The notes under the pieces: model-generated | What the model was told of the DNA's origin: nothing | Database searches by the model: none | The model's input: the letters and a program-made list of their open reading frames with translations, nothing else | Part shown: positions 29,419 through 39,869 of the stretch, one piece after another | Layout of the letters: every line of letters begins with the position of its first letter | Position numbering within the stretch: the first letter of the stretch is position 1 | NCBI GenBank assembly: GCA_947037115.1 | Contig: CAMQTN010000007.1 | Location: 1-64,000, forward strand | Source: an uncultured Lachnospiraceae bacterium | GTDB taxonomy: Bacteria; Bacillota; Clostridia; Lachnospirales; Lachnospiraceae | DNA: 64,000 nucleotides | Direction of reading: 5' to 3' | Program-made: the position numbers and the translations under genes

Positions 29419-30783
29419 ATGGCGGGAATCAATGTGCGAGAGGTGGTTCTGGATATTTTGCTGGAACTTTCCGGACAAAATGAATACAGTAATGTCCTGA
29501 TTGCGTCGGCGCTTGATAAATACGACTATCTGGAGGGCAGGGAGAAGGCCTTTATCAAGAGGGTCTGCGAGGGGACGATTGAGCGGAGGATACAGATTGA
29601 CTATGTGCTGGACCAGTATTCAAAAACACCTGTTACGAAAATGAAGCCTCTGATCAGGGAACTTCTGCGCATGAGCGTTTACCAGCTCCTTTTTATGGAG
29701 CATGTTCCCTCCGCGGCGGTCTGCAACGAGGCGGTGAAGCTGGCGAAAAAGCGGCGGTTTCAGCAGTTACAGGGATATGTGAACGGTGTCCTCAGAAACA
29801 TTGCCAGAGGAAAGGACAATCTTTCCTTTCCTGACAGGGAGAAGGATCTGACAGCCTGTCTTTCCGTGCGCTATTCCATGCCGGTCTGGCTGGTTGAGCA
29901 TTTTACGAACGCCTATGGGCAGGAGTCCTGCGAAAAGATTCTGCACGCTTTTCTGGAGAGAGAGGCGGTCAGCGTCCGTTTACATGAGCGGCTTGCCGGT
30001 AAGGAGCGGGAGGCCCTTCTGGCGGCCTGGGAAGGGGAAGGAGCAGAGGTGGAGGGACACCCGTATCTGTCCTATGCCGTGAAGTTATGGAAAGTGGCGG
30101 GTATTCGCAGTCTTGCCGGGTATAATGAGGGAAGTTTTGCGGTGCAGGACGTAAGCTCCATGCTGGTGGTGGAAGCGGCGGGGATCTGTCCCGGTGACAC
30201 AGTGCTTGATGTTTGTGCCGCGCCCGGGGGAAAGGCCCTCCATGCGGCGGAAAAACTACAGGGAACGGGACAGGTCATCGCCTGTGACGTGAGCAGCTAT
30301 AAAACAGCAAAGATTGAGGAAAACCGCGCGCGCCTTGGCCTAAAAAATGTGACTGTCAGAGTGCAGGATGCGAGGGTGAGGGAGGAATCCCTTGTGGGAC
30401 AGGCGGATATCCTTCTGGCTGATGTGCCCTGTTCCGGGCTTGGTGTAATCGGCCACAAGCAGGATATCAAATACCGGGTGACGGCGCAGTCGCTGACAGA
30501 GATTGTAAACTTACAGAGAGAAATCATAACAAATGTGATAGACTATATCAAACCGGGCGGAATTCTGATGTACAGTACCTGCACCATGAATCCCGGGGAG
30601 AATGAAGAGATGGCTGGCTGGATCTGTGAAACCTTCGGTCTGGAAAAGGTAAGTATGGCGGAAGAATTACCGGAACCGCTCAAAGAGGAGGCAGAACAGG
30701 GAATGGTTCAGCTTTTGCCGGGGATTCACGAGACGGACGGGTTCTTTTTTGCGAAATTTCGGAAAAAGGAGAGTCCCGCATAG
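29419..30783 (+). CDS. rsmB: 16S rRNA (cytosine-967-C5)-methyltransferase RsmB
   Basis: NusB-like N-term; VLDVCAAPGGKALHAAE, DVPCSGLG, YSTCTMNPGENE. Confidence 0.94.
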   Translation: MAGINVREVVLDILLELSGQNEYSNVLIASALDKYDYLEGREKAFIKRVCEGTIERRIQIDYVLDQYSKTPVTKMKPLIRELLRMSVYQLLFMEHVPSAAVCNEAVKLAKKRRFQQLQGYVNGVLRNIARGKDNLSFPDREKDLTACLSVRYSMPVWLVEHFTNAYGQESCEKILHAFLEREAVSVRLHERLAGKEREALLAAWEGEGAEVEGHPYLSYAVKLWKVAGIRSLAGYNEGSFAVQDVSSMLVVEAAGICPGDTVLDVCAAPGGKALHAAEKLQGTGQVIACDVSSYKTAKIEENRARLGLKNVTVRVQDARVREESLVGQADILLADVPCSGLGVIGHKQDIKYRVTAQSLTEIVNLQREIITNVIDYIKPGGILMYSTCTMNPGENEEMAGWICETFGLEKVSMAEELPEPLKEEAEQGMVQLLPGIHETDGFFFAKFRKKESPA

Positions 30784-30808
30784 ACTGAGGGGAGAAAACG
30801 GGTTCCTG

Positions 30809-31855
30809 ATGGAGAAAAGAGAGATAAAATCCTTTACGCTCGCAGAGCTGAAAGAAGAGATGGAACAGCTTGGAGAGAAGCCTTTCCGCGCGGTGCAGAT
30901 GTATGAGTGGATGCACAGGAAACTTTCGCGGGGATACGGGGAAATGAGTAATATTCCTGCGGCTATGAAAGCAAAATGTGGGGAAAACTATAGCTATACG
31001 GCGCTGAGAACTGTGGCGGTGCAGGAGTCCGGCCTTGACGGTACGAAGAAGTTCCTGTTTGCGCTGGCTGACGGCAATGTGGTGGAGAGTGTGTGGATGC
31101 GCTATAAGCATGGCAACTCGGTCTGTATCTCTTCTCAGGTTGGATGCCGGATGGGATGCCGTTTCTGCGCCTCCACGCTGGACGGGCTGGTGCGGAATCT
31201 GACGCCGGCGGAGATGCTTGACCAGATCTACGCGATTACGCTGGAGACGGGGGAGCGGGTGTCGAATGTGGTGGTGATGGGAAGCGGGGAACCTCTGGAC
31301 AATTACGAGAATCTTTTGCGCTTTATCACGTTGCTCACGGATGAAAACGGCCTTCATGTAAGCCAGAGGAACATAACGGTATCCACCTGCGGCATTGTGC
31401 CTGTGATGAGAAAGCTGGCGGAGGAAAGGCTGCAGATTACGCTGGCGCTTTCCCTCCATGCGGCTACGGATGAAAAACGCAGGGAGCTCATGCCCATCGC
31501 AAATCAGTACACGCTTGCGGAGCTGATGGAGTGCTGCGCTTATTATTTTGAACAGACCGGAAGACGGATTACCTTTGAGTACAGTCTGGTGCGGGATGTA
31601 AATGATGGGCAGACTGATGCGCAGACGCTGGCCTCTCTGATCAGGGGATTAAACTGTCATGTGAATCTGATACCGGTAAACCCTGTCAGGGAGAGAGCGT
31701 ATGTACAGTCAGAAAAGCGCTCGGTGGAAGCTTTTGCGGCATTCCTTCAAAAAAGAGGGATAAACGCGACGGTCCGCCGGGAGATGGGCAGAGATATCGA
31801 CGGTGCCTGCGGCCAGCTCAGACGGCGGTTTTTAGCAGAAATGAATGAGGGCTGA
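30809..31855 (+). CDS. rlmN: 23S rRNA/tRNA (adenine-C2)-methyltransferase RlmN
   Basis: Radical SAM CRMGCRFCAS, GSGEPLDNYEN, VSTCGIVP. Confidence 0.95.
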   Translation: MEKREIKSFTLAELKEEMEQLGEKPFRAVQMYEWMHRKLSRGYGEMSNIPAAMKAKCGENYSYTALRTVAVQESGLDGTKKFLFALADGNVVESVWMRYKHGNSVCISSQVGCRMGCRFCASTLDGLVRNLTPAEMLDQIYAITLETGERVSNVVVMGSGEPLDNYENLLRFITLLTDENGLHVSQRNITVSTCGIVPVMRKLAEERLQITLALSLHAATDEKRRELMPIANQYTLAELMECCAYYFEQTGRRITFEYSLVRDVNDGQTDAQTLASLIRGLNCHVNLIPVNPVRERAYVQSEKRSVEAFAAFLQKRGINATVRREMGRDIDGACGQLRRRFLAEMNEG

Positions 31856-31935
31856 ATATTTAATTTGCTTGCTCTTTTAAAGGTAATATGCTAACATTGG
31901 TAATTGGTAAAATATACAAAATGGAGGAATGAGCC

Positions 31936-32682
31936 GTGCTCAGGTCTTATGCGCTGACAGATATCGGGCGAAGAAGACAATTAAATCAGGATTATATTTA
32001 TATCACCGAAAATTCCATCGGGAATCTGCCCAATCTTTTTATTGTGGCGGACGGTATGGGCGGCCACAAGGCGGGGGACTATGCTTCTGATCTTGCAGTG
32101 GAAACGGTGATGAAGGAAGTGGAGGCCTCACTGGAGAAGAATCCCGTGAAGATACTGAACCACGCGATTTCCAGAGCGAATACAGTTCTGCGGGAACGGG
32201 CCAGCCAGGACTTTGCCCTGAACGGTATGGGTACGACGCTTGTTGCGGCTACCTGCATCGGCCGGTTTCTGGAAGTGGCTAACGTGGGAGACAGCCGGCT
32301 CTATGTGATAGGCGACGGGATTACGCAGATAACGGAGGATCATTCCCTTGTGGAAGAGATGGTCAGGATGGGCGGTATCGGCCGGGAGGAGGCCAGAAAC
32401 CACCCGGATAAGAATATCATCACCCGGGCGGTGGGCGCCAGGGATGATGTGGAGGTTGATTTCTTTAATCTGGAATTACAGACAGGGGATATGGTGTTAC
32501 TTTGTTCGGATGGTTTGACTAACATGGTGGACGATGAGACGATATGCCAGATTCTGAAAAATGGCAGGAGTCTCAAGGACAGGGTAGAAGAACTGGTACA
32601 GACGGCCAACAGGAACGGTGGCAGGGACAATATATCGGTGATCGTTATCGAAACGTTAGCAGACGAGGTAGAACATGATTAA
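31936..32682 (+). CDS. PP2C-type Ser/Thr protein phosphatase (Stp/PrpC)
   Basis: VADGMGGHKAGDYAS, VGDSRLY, GRDNISVIV; GTG start. Confidence 0.94.
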   Translation: MLRSYALTDIGRRRQLNQDYIYITENSIGNLPNLFIVADGMGGHKAGDYASDLAVETVMKEVEASLEKNPVKILNHAISRANTVLRERASQDFALNGMGTTLVAATCIGRFLEVANVGDSRLYVIGDGITQITEDHSLVEEMVRMGGIGREEARNHPDKNIITRAVGARDDVEVDFFNLELQTGDMVLLCSDGLTNMVDDETICQILKNGRSLKDRVEELVQTANRNGGRDNISVIVIETLADEVEHD

Positions 32683-34789
32683 GATAGGTATGATGATAGT
32701 GGATCGGTACGAGATCCTGGAAAAGATCGGTACTGGCGGCATGTCAGATGTATATAAGGCGAAAGACCATAAACTGAACCGTTTTGTGGCGGTAAAGGTT
32801 TTAAAGCAGGAATTCAGTGAAAATGCCAACTTTGTGTCCAAGTTCCGGATAGAGGCGCAGGCGGCAGCGGGCCTCATGCACCCCAATATTGTCAATGTCT
32901 ATGATGTAGGAGAGGAAAACGAGAATCATTACATCGTCATGGAGCTTGTGGAGGGGATCACCCTCAAGAAGTATATCGAAAAGAAGGCGAGGCTTTCCGT
33001 CAAGGAGGCTGTGAGTATTGCAATCCAGGTTTCCATGGGTATAGAGGCAGCCCATAACAATCATATTATCCACAGGGATATCAAACCGCAGAACATTATT
33101 ATTTCCAAGGAAGGCAAGGTGAAGGTGACGGATTTTGGGATCGCCAAGGCGGCCACCAGTAACACCATTACTTCCAATGTCATGGGGAGCGTGCATTACA
33201 CTTCGCCGGAGCAGGCAAGAGGCGGATACAGCGACGAGAAGAGCGATATTTATTCTCTCGGTGTGACCATGTTCGAGATGCTCACAGGCAGAGTGCCCTT
33301 TAACGGGGAGACCACGGTTGCCATTGCGATCAAGCATATTCAGGAAGAATTTCCGTCACCCAGAGAGTATGTGGGAGAGATTCCGATCTGTGTGGAGCAG
33401 ATCGTATTAAAGTGCTGTCAGAAAAGTCCGGACAGAAGATATCAGTCCATGGCTGAGCTGATTGCGGATCTGAAACAGTCGCTGATCAGTCCGGACGAGG
33501 ATTTTGTCAAGGTGGCTGACCCCGATGAGGAGGCGTCCACCCGCATGATTACGGACAGGGACATGGTGCAGATTAAGCGCCAGTCGGAGAGCCGGGATTC
33601 CCTGGACGAGGCGATGCGCCTGAAAAAGGATGTCCGCGACAGGGACAGAGAGAGAAATAACGATCACTATTATGAGGATGACGATGACGAGGATTGGGAT
33701 GATGACGATGAAGATTATGATCCCAAGATGGAGAAGATTACTACCATACTGGCGGTGGTGGCTGCTCTCCTGATCGGCTGTATCCTCATCTTTCTGGTGG
33801 GAAGGACCATGGGAATCTTCAACTTTGGAGCGACCGGCGAGGAGAGCCAGGAGCAGGAGACAGAACAGGTGGAGATGATCCGCGTGGTCGGCATGCATGT
33901 GGATGAGGCAAAGAAAGCCCTTCTGGATCTTGGCCTTTCGCCAGAGATCAAGTATGAAGAGAGCAGATCCTACGACGCGGGAACGGTACTTCGTGCGAGT
34001 GTTCAGGACGGACTGATGATAGACAAGGGAACCAATATTGTCCTCACGGTGGCGGAAGCCGTGGAGGGAGTGCAGGTTCCTGATGTGACAGGAAAATCGC
34101 AGACAGAGGCGGAGTCTGTTCTGACGAAAGAGGGATTCGTCGTAACTGCGGTGGGGAATCCTGACGCGACTGTGGAGAAAGGCCTTGTGATTTCTCAGTC
34201 GCCGGAGGCAGATACAAAGGCCGCTGCCGGTTCCAACATTACCATCCGTGTGAGTCTGGGAGCGGAGGATAACAAAGTCAGAGTGCCGAAAGTGATGGAC
34301 ATGACGGAAATGGACGCTACGGCCATACTGACGGAGAGCGGCCTTACCGTGGGAACGGTAACCCAGGTCGAGAATGAAGAGACAGAGGCAGATCTGGTGT
34401 GCTACCAGAGTTATTCAGAAGGCTCCTACGTAGATAAAGGAACAGCGGTGGATCTGCGTGTCAGTGCAGGCCCTTCGCAGAAGACGTACCGTTATTCCGA
34501 AGGAATTACGGCGCCGACTGAGGCTCCGGAATACAGGAATGGCATGGAGGTGGCGGTAGAACTGACCGCTCACGACGGAACGGTGATTCTGAGCACAAGG
34601 ACCACCACTTTTCCGGTGGCGACAAACTATACGGGGATCAAATCCCCTTCGGGGGTCATCCGCTTCACCTTTACGGTGCAGACGGAGCCGACGACAGTCA
34701 CGAATCCGGAGACCGGGGAGCAGACCACCGAGGGCGGCGGAATGGTGGATAAGGTAGTGGAGAGACAGGTTAATTTCACAGAAGAATAA
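32675..34789 (+). CDS. PASTA-domain Ser/Thr protein kinase (PrkC/Stk-like)
   Basis: Kinase motifs HRDIKPQNIII, DFGIA, MGSVHYTSPEQ; one TM; PASTA repeats (VPDVTGKSQTEAESVL, VPKVMDMTEMDATAIL). Confidence 0.95.
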   Translation: MIKIGMMIVDRYEILEKIGTGGMSDVYKAKDHKLNRFVAVKVLKQEFSENANFVSKFRIEAQAAAGLMHPNIVNVYDVGEENENHYIVMELVEGITLKKYIEKKARLSVKEAVSIAIQVSMGIEAAHNNHIIHRDIKPQNIIISKEGKVKVTDFGIAKAATSNTITSNVMGSVHYTSPEQARGGYSDEKSDIYSLGVTMFEMLTGRVPFNGETTVAIAIKHIQEEFPSPREYVGEIPICVEQIVLKCCQKSPDRRYQSMAELIADLKQSLISPDEDFVKVADPDEEASTRMITDRDMVQIKRQSESRDSLDEAMRLKKDVRDRDRERNNDHYYEDDDDEDWDDDDEDYDPKMEKITTILAVVAALLIGCILIFLVGRTMGIFNFGATGEESQEQETEQVEMIRVVGMHVDEAKKALLDLGLSPEIKYEESRSYDAGTVLRASVQDGLMIDKGTNIVLTVAEAVEGVQVPDVTGKSQTEAESVLTKEGFVVTAVGNPDATVEKGLVISQSPEADTKAAAGSNITIRVSLGAEDNKVRVPKVMDMTEMDATAILTESGLTVGTVTQVENEETEADLVCYQSYSEGSYVDKGTAVDLRVSAGPSQKTYRYSEGITAPTEAPEYRNGMEVAVELTAHDGTVILSTRTTTFPVATNYTGIKSPSGVIRFTFTVQTEPTTVTNPETGEQTTEGGGMVDKVVERQVNFTEE

Positions 34790-34846
34790 AGTGAGAAGAG
34801 CTTTTAAAGCCTGGAGGAAGAGACGGCATCGGGCTGGTTGGAATGT

Positions 34847-35746
34847 ATGCAGGGAAAAATCATGAAAGGGATCGCCGGTTTCTACTATGTGCATGTGGAA
34901 GGGCACGGCGTCTATGAGTGTAAGGCAAAGGGAATATTCAGAAAAGAGGGCGTCAGGCCGTTAGTAGGGGATGATGTAGAGCTGGATGTGCTGGATGAGA
35001 CAGGCAGACTTGGCAATATCCGTCAGATCTTACCGAGGAAAAGCGCGCTGGTGCGCCCGGCTGTGGCCAATGTGGATCAGGCGCTGGTTCTCTTTGCCAT
35101 CGTGAAGCCCAATCCGAATTTTAATCTGCTGGACCGGTTTTTGATCCGCATGGAACAACAGGAACTTCCCACGGTTATCTGCTTTAACAAGGAGGACATC
35201 GCTTCCGCGCAGGAGAAGGAAGCCCTGCAGAGGGCCTACGAGACCTGTGGGTATCAGGTGTTATTTATAAGCGCGCTGGAGAACCGGGGTGTAGATCAGG
35301 TGAGGGCGATCCTTGCGGGGAAGACGACCACGCTGGCAGGTCCCAGCGGCGTCGGAAAGTCGTCTCTGATCAATCAGCTCTCGCCGGATACACACATGGA
35401 GACGGGAGAGATCAGCGAAAAGATCGAGAGGGGACGGCACACCACCAGACATTCGCAGATCATTGCGCTGGGCGGGGAAACTTACATCGTTGATACGCCC
35501 GGTTTTACTTCTCTGGACATCCCTGACATTACCAAGGAAGAGCTGGGGGGATATTACCCGGAGTTTCGGGCGTATGAGCCTGTTTGCAAATTCCGGGGCT
35601 GTGCGCATTTGAGCGAGCCGTCCTGTGGGGTGAAAGAGGCTGTGGAGGCGGGAAATATCAGCCCTGTGCGGTATGAGAATTATAAAATTCTGTATCGGGA
35701 ACTGAAAGAGATGAAAAGAGAAAGGCACAAAAGGCTTTCTGTGTAG
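34847..35746 (+). CDS. rsgA: Ribosome small-subunit biogenesis GTPase RsgA
   Basis: Circularly permuted GTPase: GPSGVGKSSLIN, DTPGFTSLD; zinc-type C-term CKFRGCAHLSEPSCGV. Confidence 0.94.
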   Translation: MQGKIMKGIAGFYYVHVEGHGVYECKAKGIFRKEGVRPLVGDDVELDVLDETGRLGNIRQILPRKSALVRPAVANVDQALVLFAIVKPNPNFNLLDRFLIRMEQQELPTVICFNKEDIASAQEKEALQRAYETCGYQVLFISALENRGVDQVRAILAGKTTTLAGPSGVGKSSLINQLSPDTHMETGEISEKIERGRHTTRHSQIIALGGETYIVDTPGFTSLDIPDITKEELGGYYPEFRAYEPVCKFRGCAHLSEPSCGVKEAVEAGNISPVRYENYKILYRELKEMKRERHKRLSV

Positions 35747-35901
35747 AAAAAGAACAACAGTTAGTAGTTAATCAGAGGTCAGAAAGGTTCTGTGTAATGC
35801 AGGGCTTTTCTTTTTGATTTTGATAAAGATCAAATGAATAAATGGGATTTTGGCGTAATCGGCATTGTGGAAACACGCCTTGGAGAGGAGAGCATCACTC
35901 T

Positions 35902-37152
35902 ATGAAAAACGAAAAACTTCTTAATGCGATTGGAAAAATCGATGATAATGTTATTTTTGGCGCAGGCAACGATACGAAAGTAAAGAAAAAGCATGTTTGG
36001 CTAAAATGGGGGTCTGCGGCAGTTTGCCTTGCTTTGGCCGTATTTGCTGGTATACGGTTAATTCCAAACAGCAATTCCCCGGAAGAAATTGAAGATACGC
36101 AGTTAATTCCAGACAGCAATTCTCCAGAAGAACTGCCCACACTTCCCATGCTTTCTGTTTCAGAGAGCACAAATGCAGCAACGGGGTTTGAGGGGTATAT
36201 GGTCTATGAAATATCTGAATTGGTCAATGCAAATCCTTGGAATGAAGACACGGAAATATCCGCCTTACCCGTTTATCAAAACCCACTATCGTATGATGAA
36301 AATTTGATTGTGCATGGTGCAGACTTTGAAGTAATGAAAGACGTTTTGCTTGAAATTGCAGACCGTTTTGGCATGGATACGGACAATCTTACTATTTCAG
36401 ATAATTCCATGAGTGCTGAAGACCAGGCTGCTGTATTGGAAAAGACCGATGGGGATGTTCCTGACGGTTATTTCAATCCGACAGAGGTTATTGTCAGAGA
36501 AAATGGTATAAAAATTGAAGTTGATACTGCTCTGACCGCAACTATTACCTTTGACCCGGCAGTCACACTTCCAGACGGATATGAGTTTTCTCACTATTCG
36601 TCCTATGACGATATAGTTTCCGTTGCCGAATATTTGAAAGAAGCATATAAAGACTTATTGGGAATGGATCGTCCCCAAATCAGCATTGCTGGCGGCGATT
36701 ATAATATTTATTTGCAGCAGGGCTATCACATTGAATTTTATAATGCGGCTGACAATATGACAGAGCAAATTCTCAATTATAATTTCAACCGGGCAGCGTT
36801 TTATTGCGATGACAACGGTGACTTGTATATGGCAAGAATTTATCAGCCGGATCTGTCTGAAAAAGTTGCAGATTATCCCAGTATTTCCGCAGGGAAAGCA
36901 GAGGAACTTTTGCTGAACGGAAACTATGTCACCACTGTCCCTTATGAAATGCCCGGAAAAAAGTATATTGCGAAAAGTGAACTTATATATCGGACAAGTA
37001 ACTATGAGGAATACTATATGCCATATTATCGATTCTATATTGAATTGCCCGACATGGAAAAAGATAACGGGATAAAGCATTATGGGGCATATTATGTGCC
37101 TGCCGTTAATGAGTCATATATTACGAATATGCCTGTATGGAAGTCGAACTAA
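35902..37152 (+). CDS. Single-pass membrane protein of unknown function, possibly anti-sigma-associated
   Basis: MKNEKLLNAIGKIDDNVIFGA then one TM helix and a long extracytoplasmic domain; ATG 35902. Confidence 0.55.
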   Translation: MKNEKLLNAIGKIDDNVIFGAGNDTKVKKKHVWLKWGSAAVCLALAVFAGIRLIPNSNSPEEIEDTQLIPDSNSPEELPTLPMLSVSESTNAATGFEGYMVYEISELVNANPWNEDTEISALPVYQNPLSYDENLIVHGADFEVMKDVLLEIADRFGMDTDNLTISDNSMSAEDQAAVLEKTDGDVPDGYFNPTEVIVRENGIKIEVDTALTATITFDPAVTLPDGYEFSHYSSYDDIVSVAEYLKEAYKDLLGMDRPQISIAGGDYNIYLQQGYHIEFYNAADNMTEQILNYNFNRAAFYCDDNGDLYMARIYQPDLSEKVADYPSISAGKAEELLLNGNYVTTVPYEMPGKKYIAKSELIYRTSNYEEYYMPYYRFYIELPDMEKDNGIKHYGAYYVPAVNESYITNMPVWKSN

Positions 37153-37223
37153 CGGATTATAGTTTGTGTTCTGACCAGAAAACAGCTATTTTTGAGGATG
37201 CCTGCTCTGCACTCATGTCACGA

Positions 37224-37276
37224 TTGACATTTGGTGTACAAAATGTTATCCTCTAGTAGAGTACAAAGTGTAATCC
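37224..37276 (+). promoter_or_regulatory. Promoter with two BlaI/MecI-type operator boxes
   Basis: TTGACA (37224-37229), N17, TATCCT (37247-37252); boxes GTACAAAATGTTATCC (37236-37251) and GTACAAAGTGTAATCC (37261-37276); box 2 has TACA-N3-TGTA symmetry. Confidence 0.72.
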
Positions 37277-37428
37277 ACTGGAGGAGGAAGGTTGAATAAA
37301 TTCTCTGATGAGCAATTTATTCAACCAGAAATTTGTGCAGAAGCATCACAAATTCTCTTGAGCGCAGAGCAGAATCTGATATTCTGCCCGCGTTCCTCGG
37401 CATAGAATGCTTCGGAATGGAGGTAAAA

Positions 37429-37806
37429 ATGCAGCAAATATCAGATTATGAATTGGAACTTATGAAAATTATTTGGGCTAACGGCGGCACAGCTTTATAT
37501 GCGGAAATTGTCAAGGCGTTAGAGGATAAAGGGACTCCGTGGACGAAAAACACAATTATAACGTTGCTCTCGCGTCTGACTAATAAGGGCTTTTTGAAAG
37601 CAAGTAAAACAGGTTTTCGCAATCGGTATATTGCGGTTGTTTTAGAAACGGACTATCAGGAGGAGCAGACAAAAACCCTGCTGGATAAACTCTATGAAGG
37701 CAATGCGAAAGGTCTTGTTTCCACGCTTATTCAAAAAGACTTGCTTTCCCCTGATGATTACGAGGATTTGAGAAGATATTGGAAGGGCGGTGAAGGTGAT
37801 AAATGA
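37429..37806 (+). CDS. BlaI/MecI/CopY-family winged-helix repressor
   Basis: ISDYELELMKIIWANGG...TKNTIITLLSRLTNKGFL; ATG 37429 after GGAGGT. Confidence 0.93.
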   Translation: MQQISDYELELMKIIWANGGTALYAEIVKALEDKGTPWTKNTIITLLSRLTNKGFLKASKTGFRNRYIAVVLETDYQEEQTKTLLDKLYEGNAKGLVSTLIQKDLLSPDDYEDLRRYWKGGEGDK

Positions 37807-39803
37807 GGGAAACACTAAAAGTTGTTTTATCGCTTTCCCTTTCCGGGACTCTGCTGATTCTTTTGCTTTTCCTGCTCCTTTCTTTGCTCAAAGGGCGGTT
37901 GAGCAAACGATGGCAGTATTATATCTGGCTCGTGGTGGTTGCCCGGCTGTTGTTTCCATTTGCGCCGGAAACAAACCTGATGGCAGCCCTTTTTCAAGGG
38001 ATTGACCAGGCAGCGGAACAGGCAGAGGGAGTTTCCACTTATACGCAGCAGGGCAGCATAGTTGATAAATCTCAAACAGACGAAGTGACAGATGGGAAAA
38101 ATAATCTGTATAGTGAACAAACAGATCCGGCGGAATCGGTCAATAGTCCTGTTAGAAGCAGCGTATCAACGGTATGGCAAAGCCTTTGGATCGGCTGGCT
38201 GGCAGCAGCGCTCATTCTGTTTGTTCGGAAAATCACGATTTATCAGGACTTTGTTAAATATATTCGGGCTGGTTGTGTGGAAGTGGCGGATATTGATTTG
38301 TTGGAACGGTTTGGAAAACTGGTGGAGCAAAACCGGATAAAAACCACGGTAGAGCTATGCGCGAATAATCTGATTTCCTCACCGTTGTTGATTGGGTTTT
38401 TCCGCCCCTGCATTATGCTTCCTGCTGCTGACCTGCCGCCTGCAGATTTTGACTATACCATCCGGCATGAATTGATGCACTTCAAGCGGCGGGATATGTT
38501 TTATAAATGGCTGGTACAGTTTACTGTCTGTATACATTGGTTTAATCCGTTTGTTTGCCTGATGAGCCGGGAAATAGGCAGGTTATGTGAGCTTTCCTGT
38601 GATGAGGCTGTCATATGGGAACTTGACACACAGGGGCGGCGTGCCTATGGAGATACCTTACTAAATGCCATAGGGATCGGTGGAAGCTATAAGGATTCTC
38701 TTGTTTCCCTGACATTGAACGAAAGCAAGGAATTATTGAAAGAAAGGCTGGATGCAATTAAGAATTTTAAGAAAATACCCCAATGGGCAGTTTTTACATC
38801 CCTGTTTCTTACGGTTATGCTTGTCTGTAGTTTTAGCTTTCTGGGAGCGTATGCAGCTAATACACATAATGGGGCATATCTTGATGCCGGGGCGAATACC
38901 GTTTCTTTACGTACACATTCGGTTGAACTCATCGGCTTTCGACAAGGGGAAGAGACAACAACCAAAGAAGTTGCAATTCACATTACAGAAGACGATGCTA
39001 AAATTCAGTTAAATGCGGCTGCCGACGGGGACAGCCACAGAACGCTTGAAGTGATTGATCCAAATGGTGAAGTGGTAAGAACATATACATTTAATCAAGA
39101 TGGATTTATAGCAGGAAGTCAGGAGTACCTTTATGGAAAGGATATGATTATGGTGACAGATGTTGTGTATCCCGGCACCTGGTATGTGCGGTTAAGTACA
39201 GATCAGACACCGGCTGAAAAAACATCTGTAACCGCAAAGCTGATTGCTCCATTTGTGTGGGGGTTTGCATCTGATGCGGATGAAGCATCTGCTGAGATTG
39301 CGGATGATTCTCCGCTGTCAGGTCAGAGGTATGATTATTACAGATCTTACGAGCAAACGAAAGAGGATATTCAAAATGGCTATATCGTGAATACAGGTGT
39401 TTCCTTTTCAGAACAGGCCATGCCAACGGTAATAGACGGGCGGGGAACCCGCTTTTATGTGAATCATGACAATAGTATCGATATTTCAATCACACTAAAA
39501 AATCTTATAGATGGAACTGGTCGTGATAGCTGGATGCCTGATTCCTTTGTAAGTTTTGAGGTGTATGACCCGTCAGGTAAAGTCGCCTATTCTTTTTATA
39601 AGGAAGGAACAGACATAGAAAATGCGGTTGACATAAATACTGAATTAGAGGTATATCCGGGAGAGTGGCAGTATAAAATTTCTTTTGCATATACGACGAA
39701 TGGCATCGATCCGTCGGACATGGAAATTGCAGTTAGGTATAAAACCATATTTGAGGATGATATTCAATGGCTTGTTGATAACAAACTTAATATGGTTAAT
39801 TAA
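37803..39803 (+). CDS. M56-family (BlaR1/MecR1-like) membrane metallopeptidase sensor with a non-PBP ectodomain
   Basis: N-terminal TM segments, RHELMHFKRRD (HExxH), LSCDEAV; C-terminal ~300 aa lacks recognisable SxxK/KTG motifs. Overlaps blaI stop by ATGA. Confidence 0.88.
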   Translation: MRETLKVVLSLSLSGTLLILLLFLLLSLLKGRLSKRWQYYIWLVVVARLLFPFAPETNLMAALFQGIDQAAEQAEGVSTYTQQGSIVDKSQTDEVTDGKNNLYSEQTDPAESVNSPVRSSVSTVWQSLWIGWLAAALILFVRKITIYQDFVKYIRAGCVEVADIDLLERFGKLVEQNRIKTTVELCANNLISSPLLIGFFRPCIMLPAADLPPADFDYTIRHELMHFKRRDMFYKWLVQFTVCIHWFNPFVCLMSREIGRLCELSCDEAVIWELDTQGRRAYGDTLLNAIGIGGSYKDSLVSLTLNESKELLKERLDAIKNFKKIPQWAVFTSLFLTVMLVCSFSFLGAYAANTHNGAYLDAGANTVSLRTHSVELIGFRQGEETTTKEVAIHITEDDAKIQLNAAADGDSHRTLEVIDPNGEVVRTYTFNQDGFIAGSQEYLYGKDMIMVTDVVYPGTWYVRLSTDQTPAEKTSVTAKLIAPFVWGFASDADEASAEIADDSPLSGQRYDYYRSYEQTKEDIQNGYIVNTGVSFSEQAMPTVIDGRGTRFYVNHDNSIDISITLKNLIDGTGRDSWMPDSFVSFEVYDPSGKVAYSFYKEGTDIENAVDINTELEVYPGEWQYKISFAYTTNGIDPSDMEIAVRYKTIFEDDIQWLVDNKLNMVN

Positions 39804-39869
39804 GTCACTATTTCTATTTTACCGCGGCTGTGGATATTTCATCTGAGACTATTGCCGAAAGAGGTTTCC

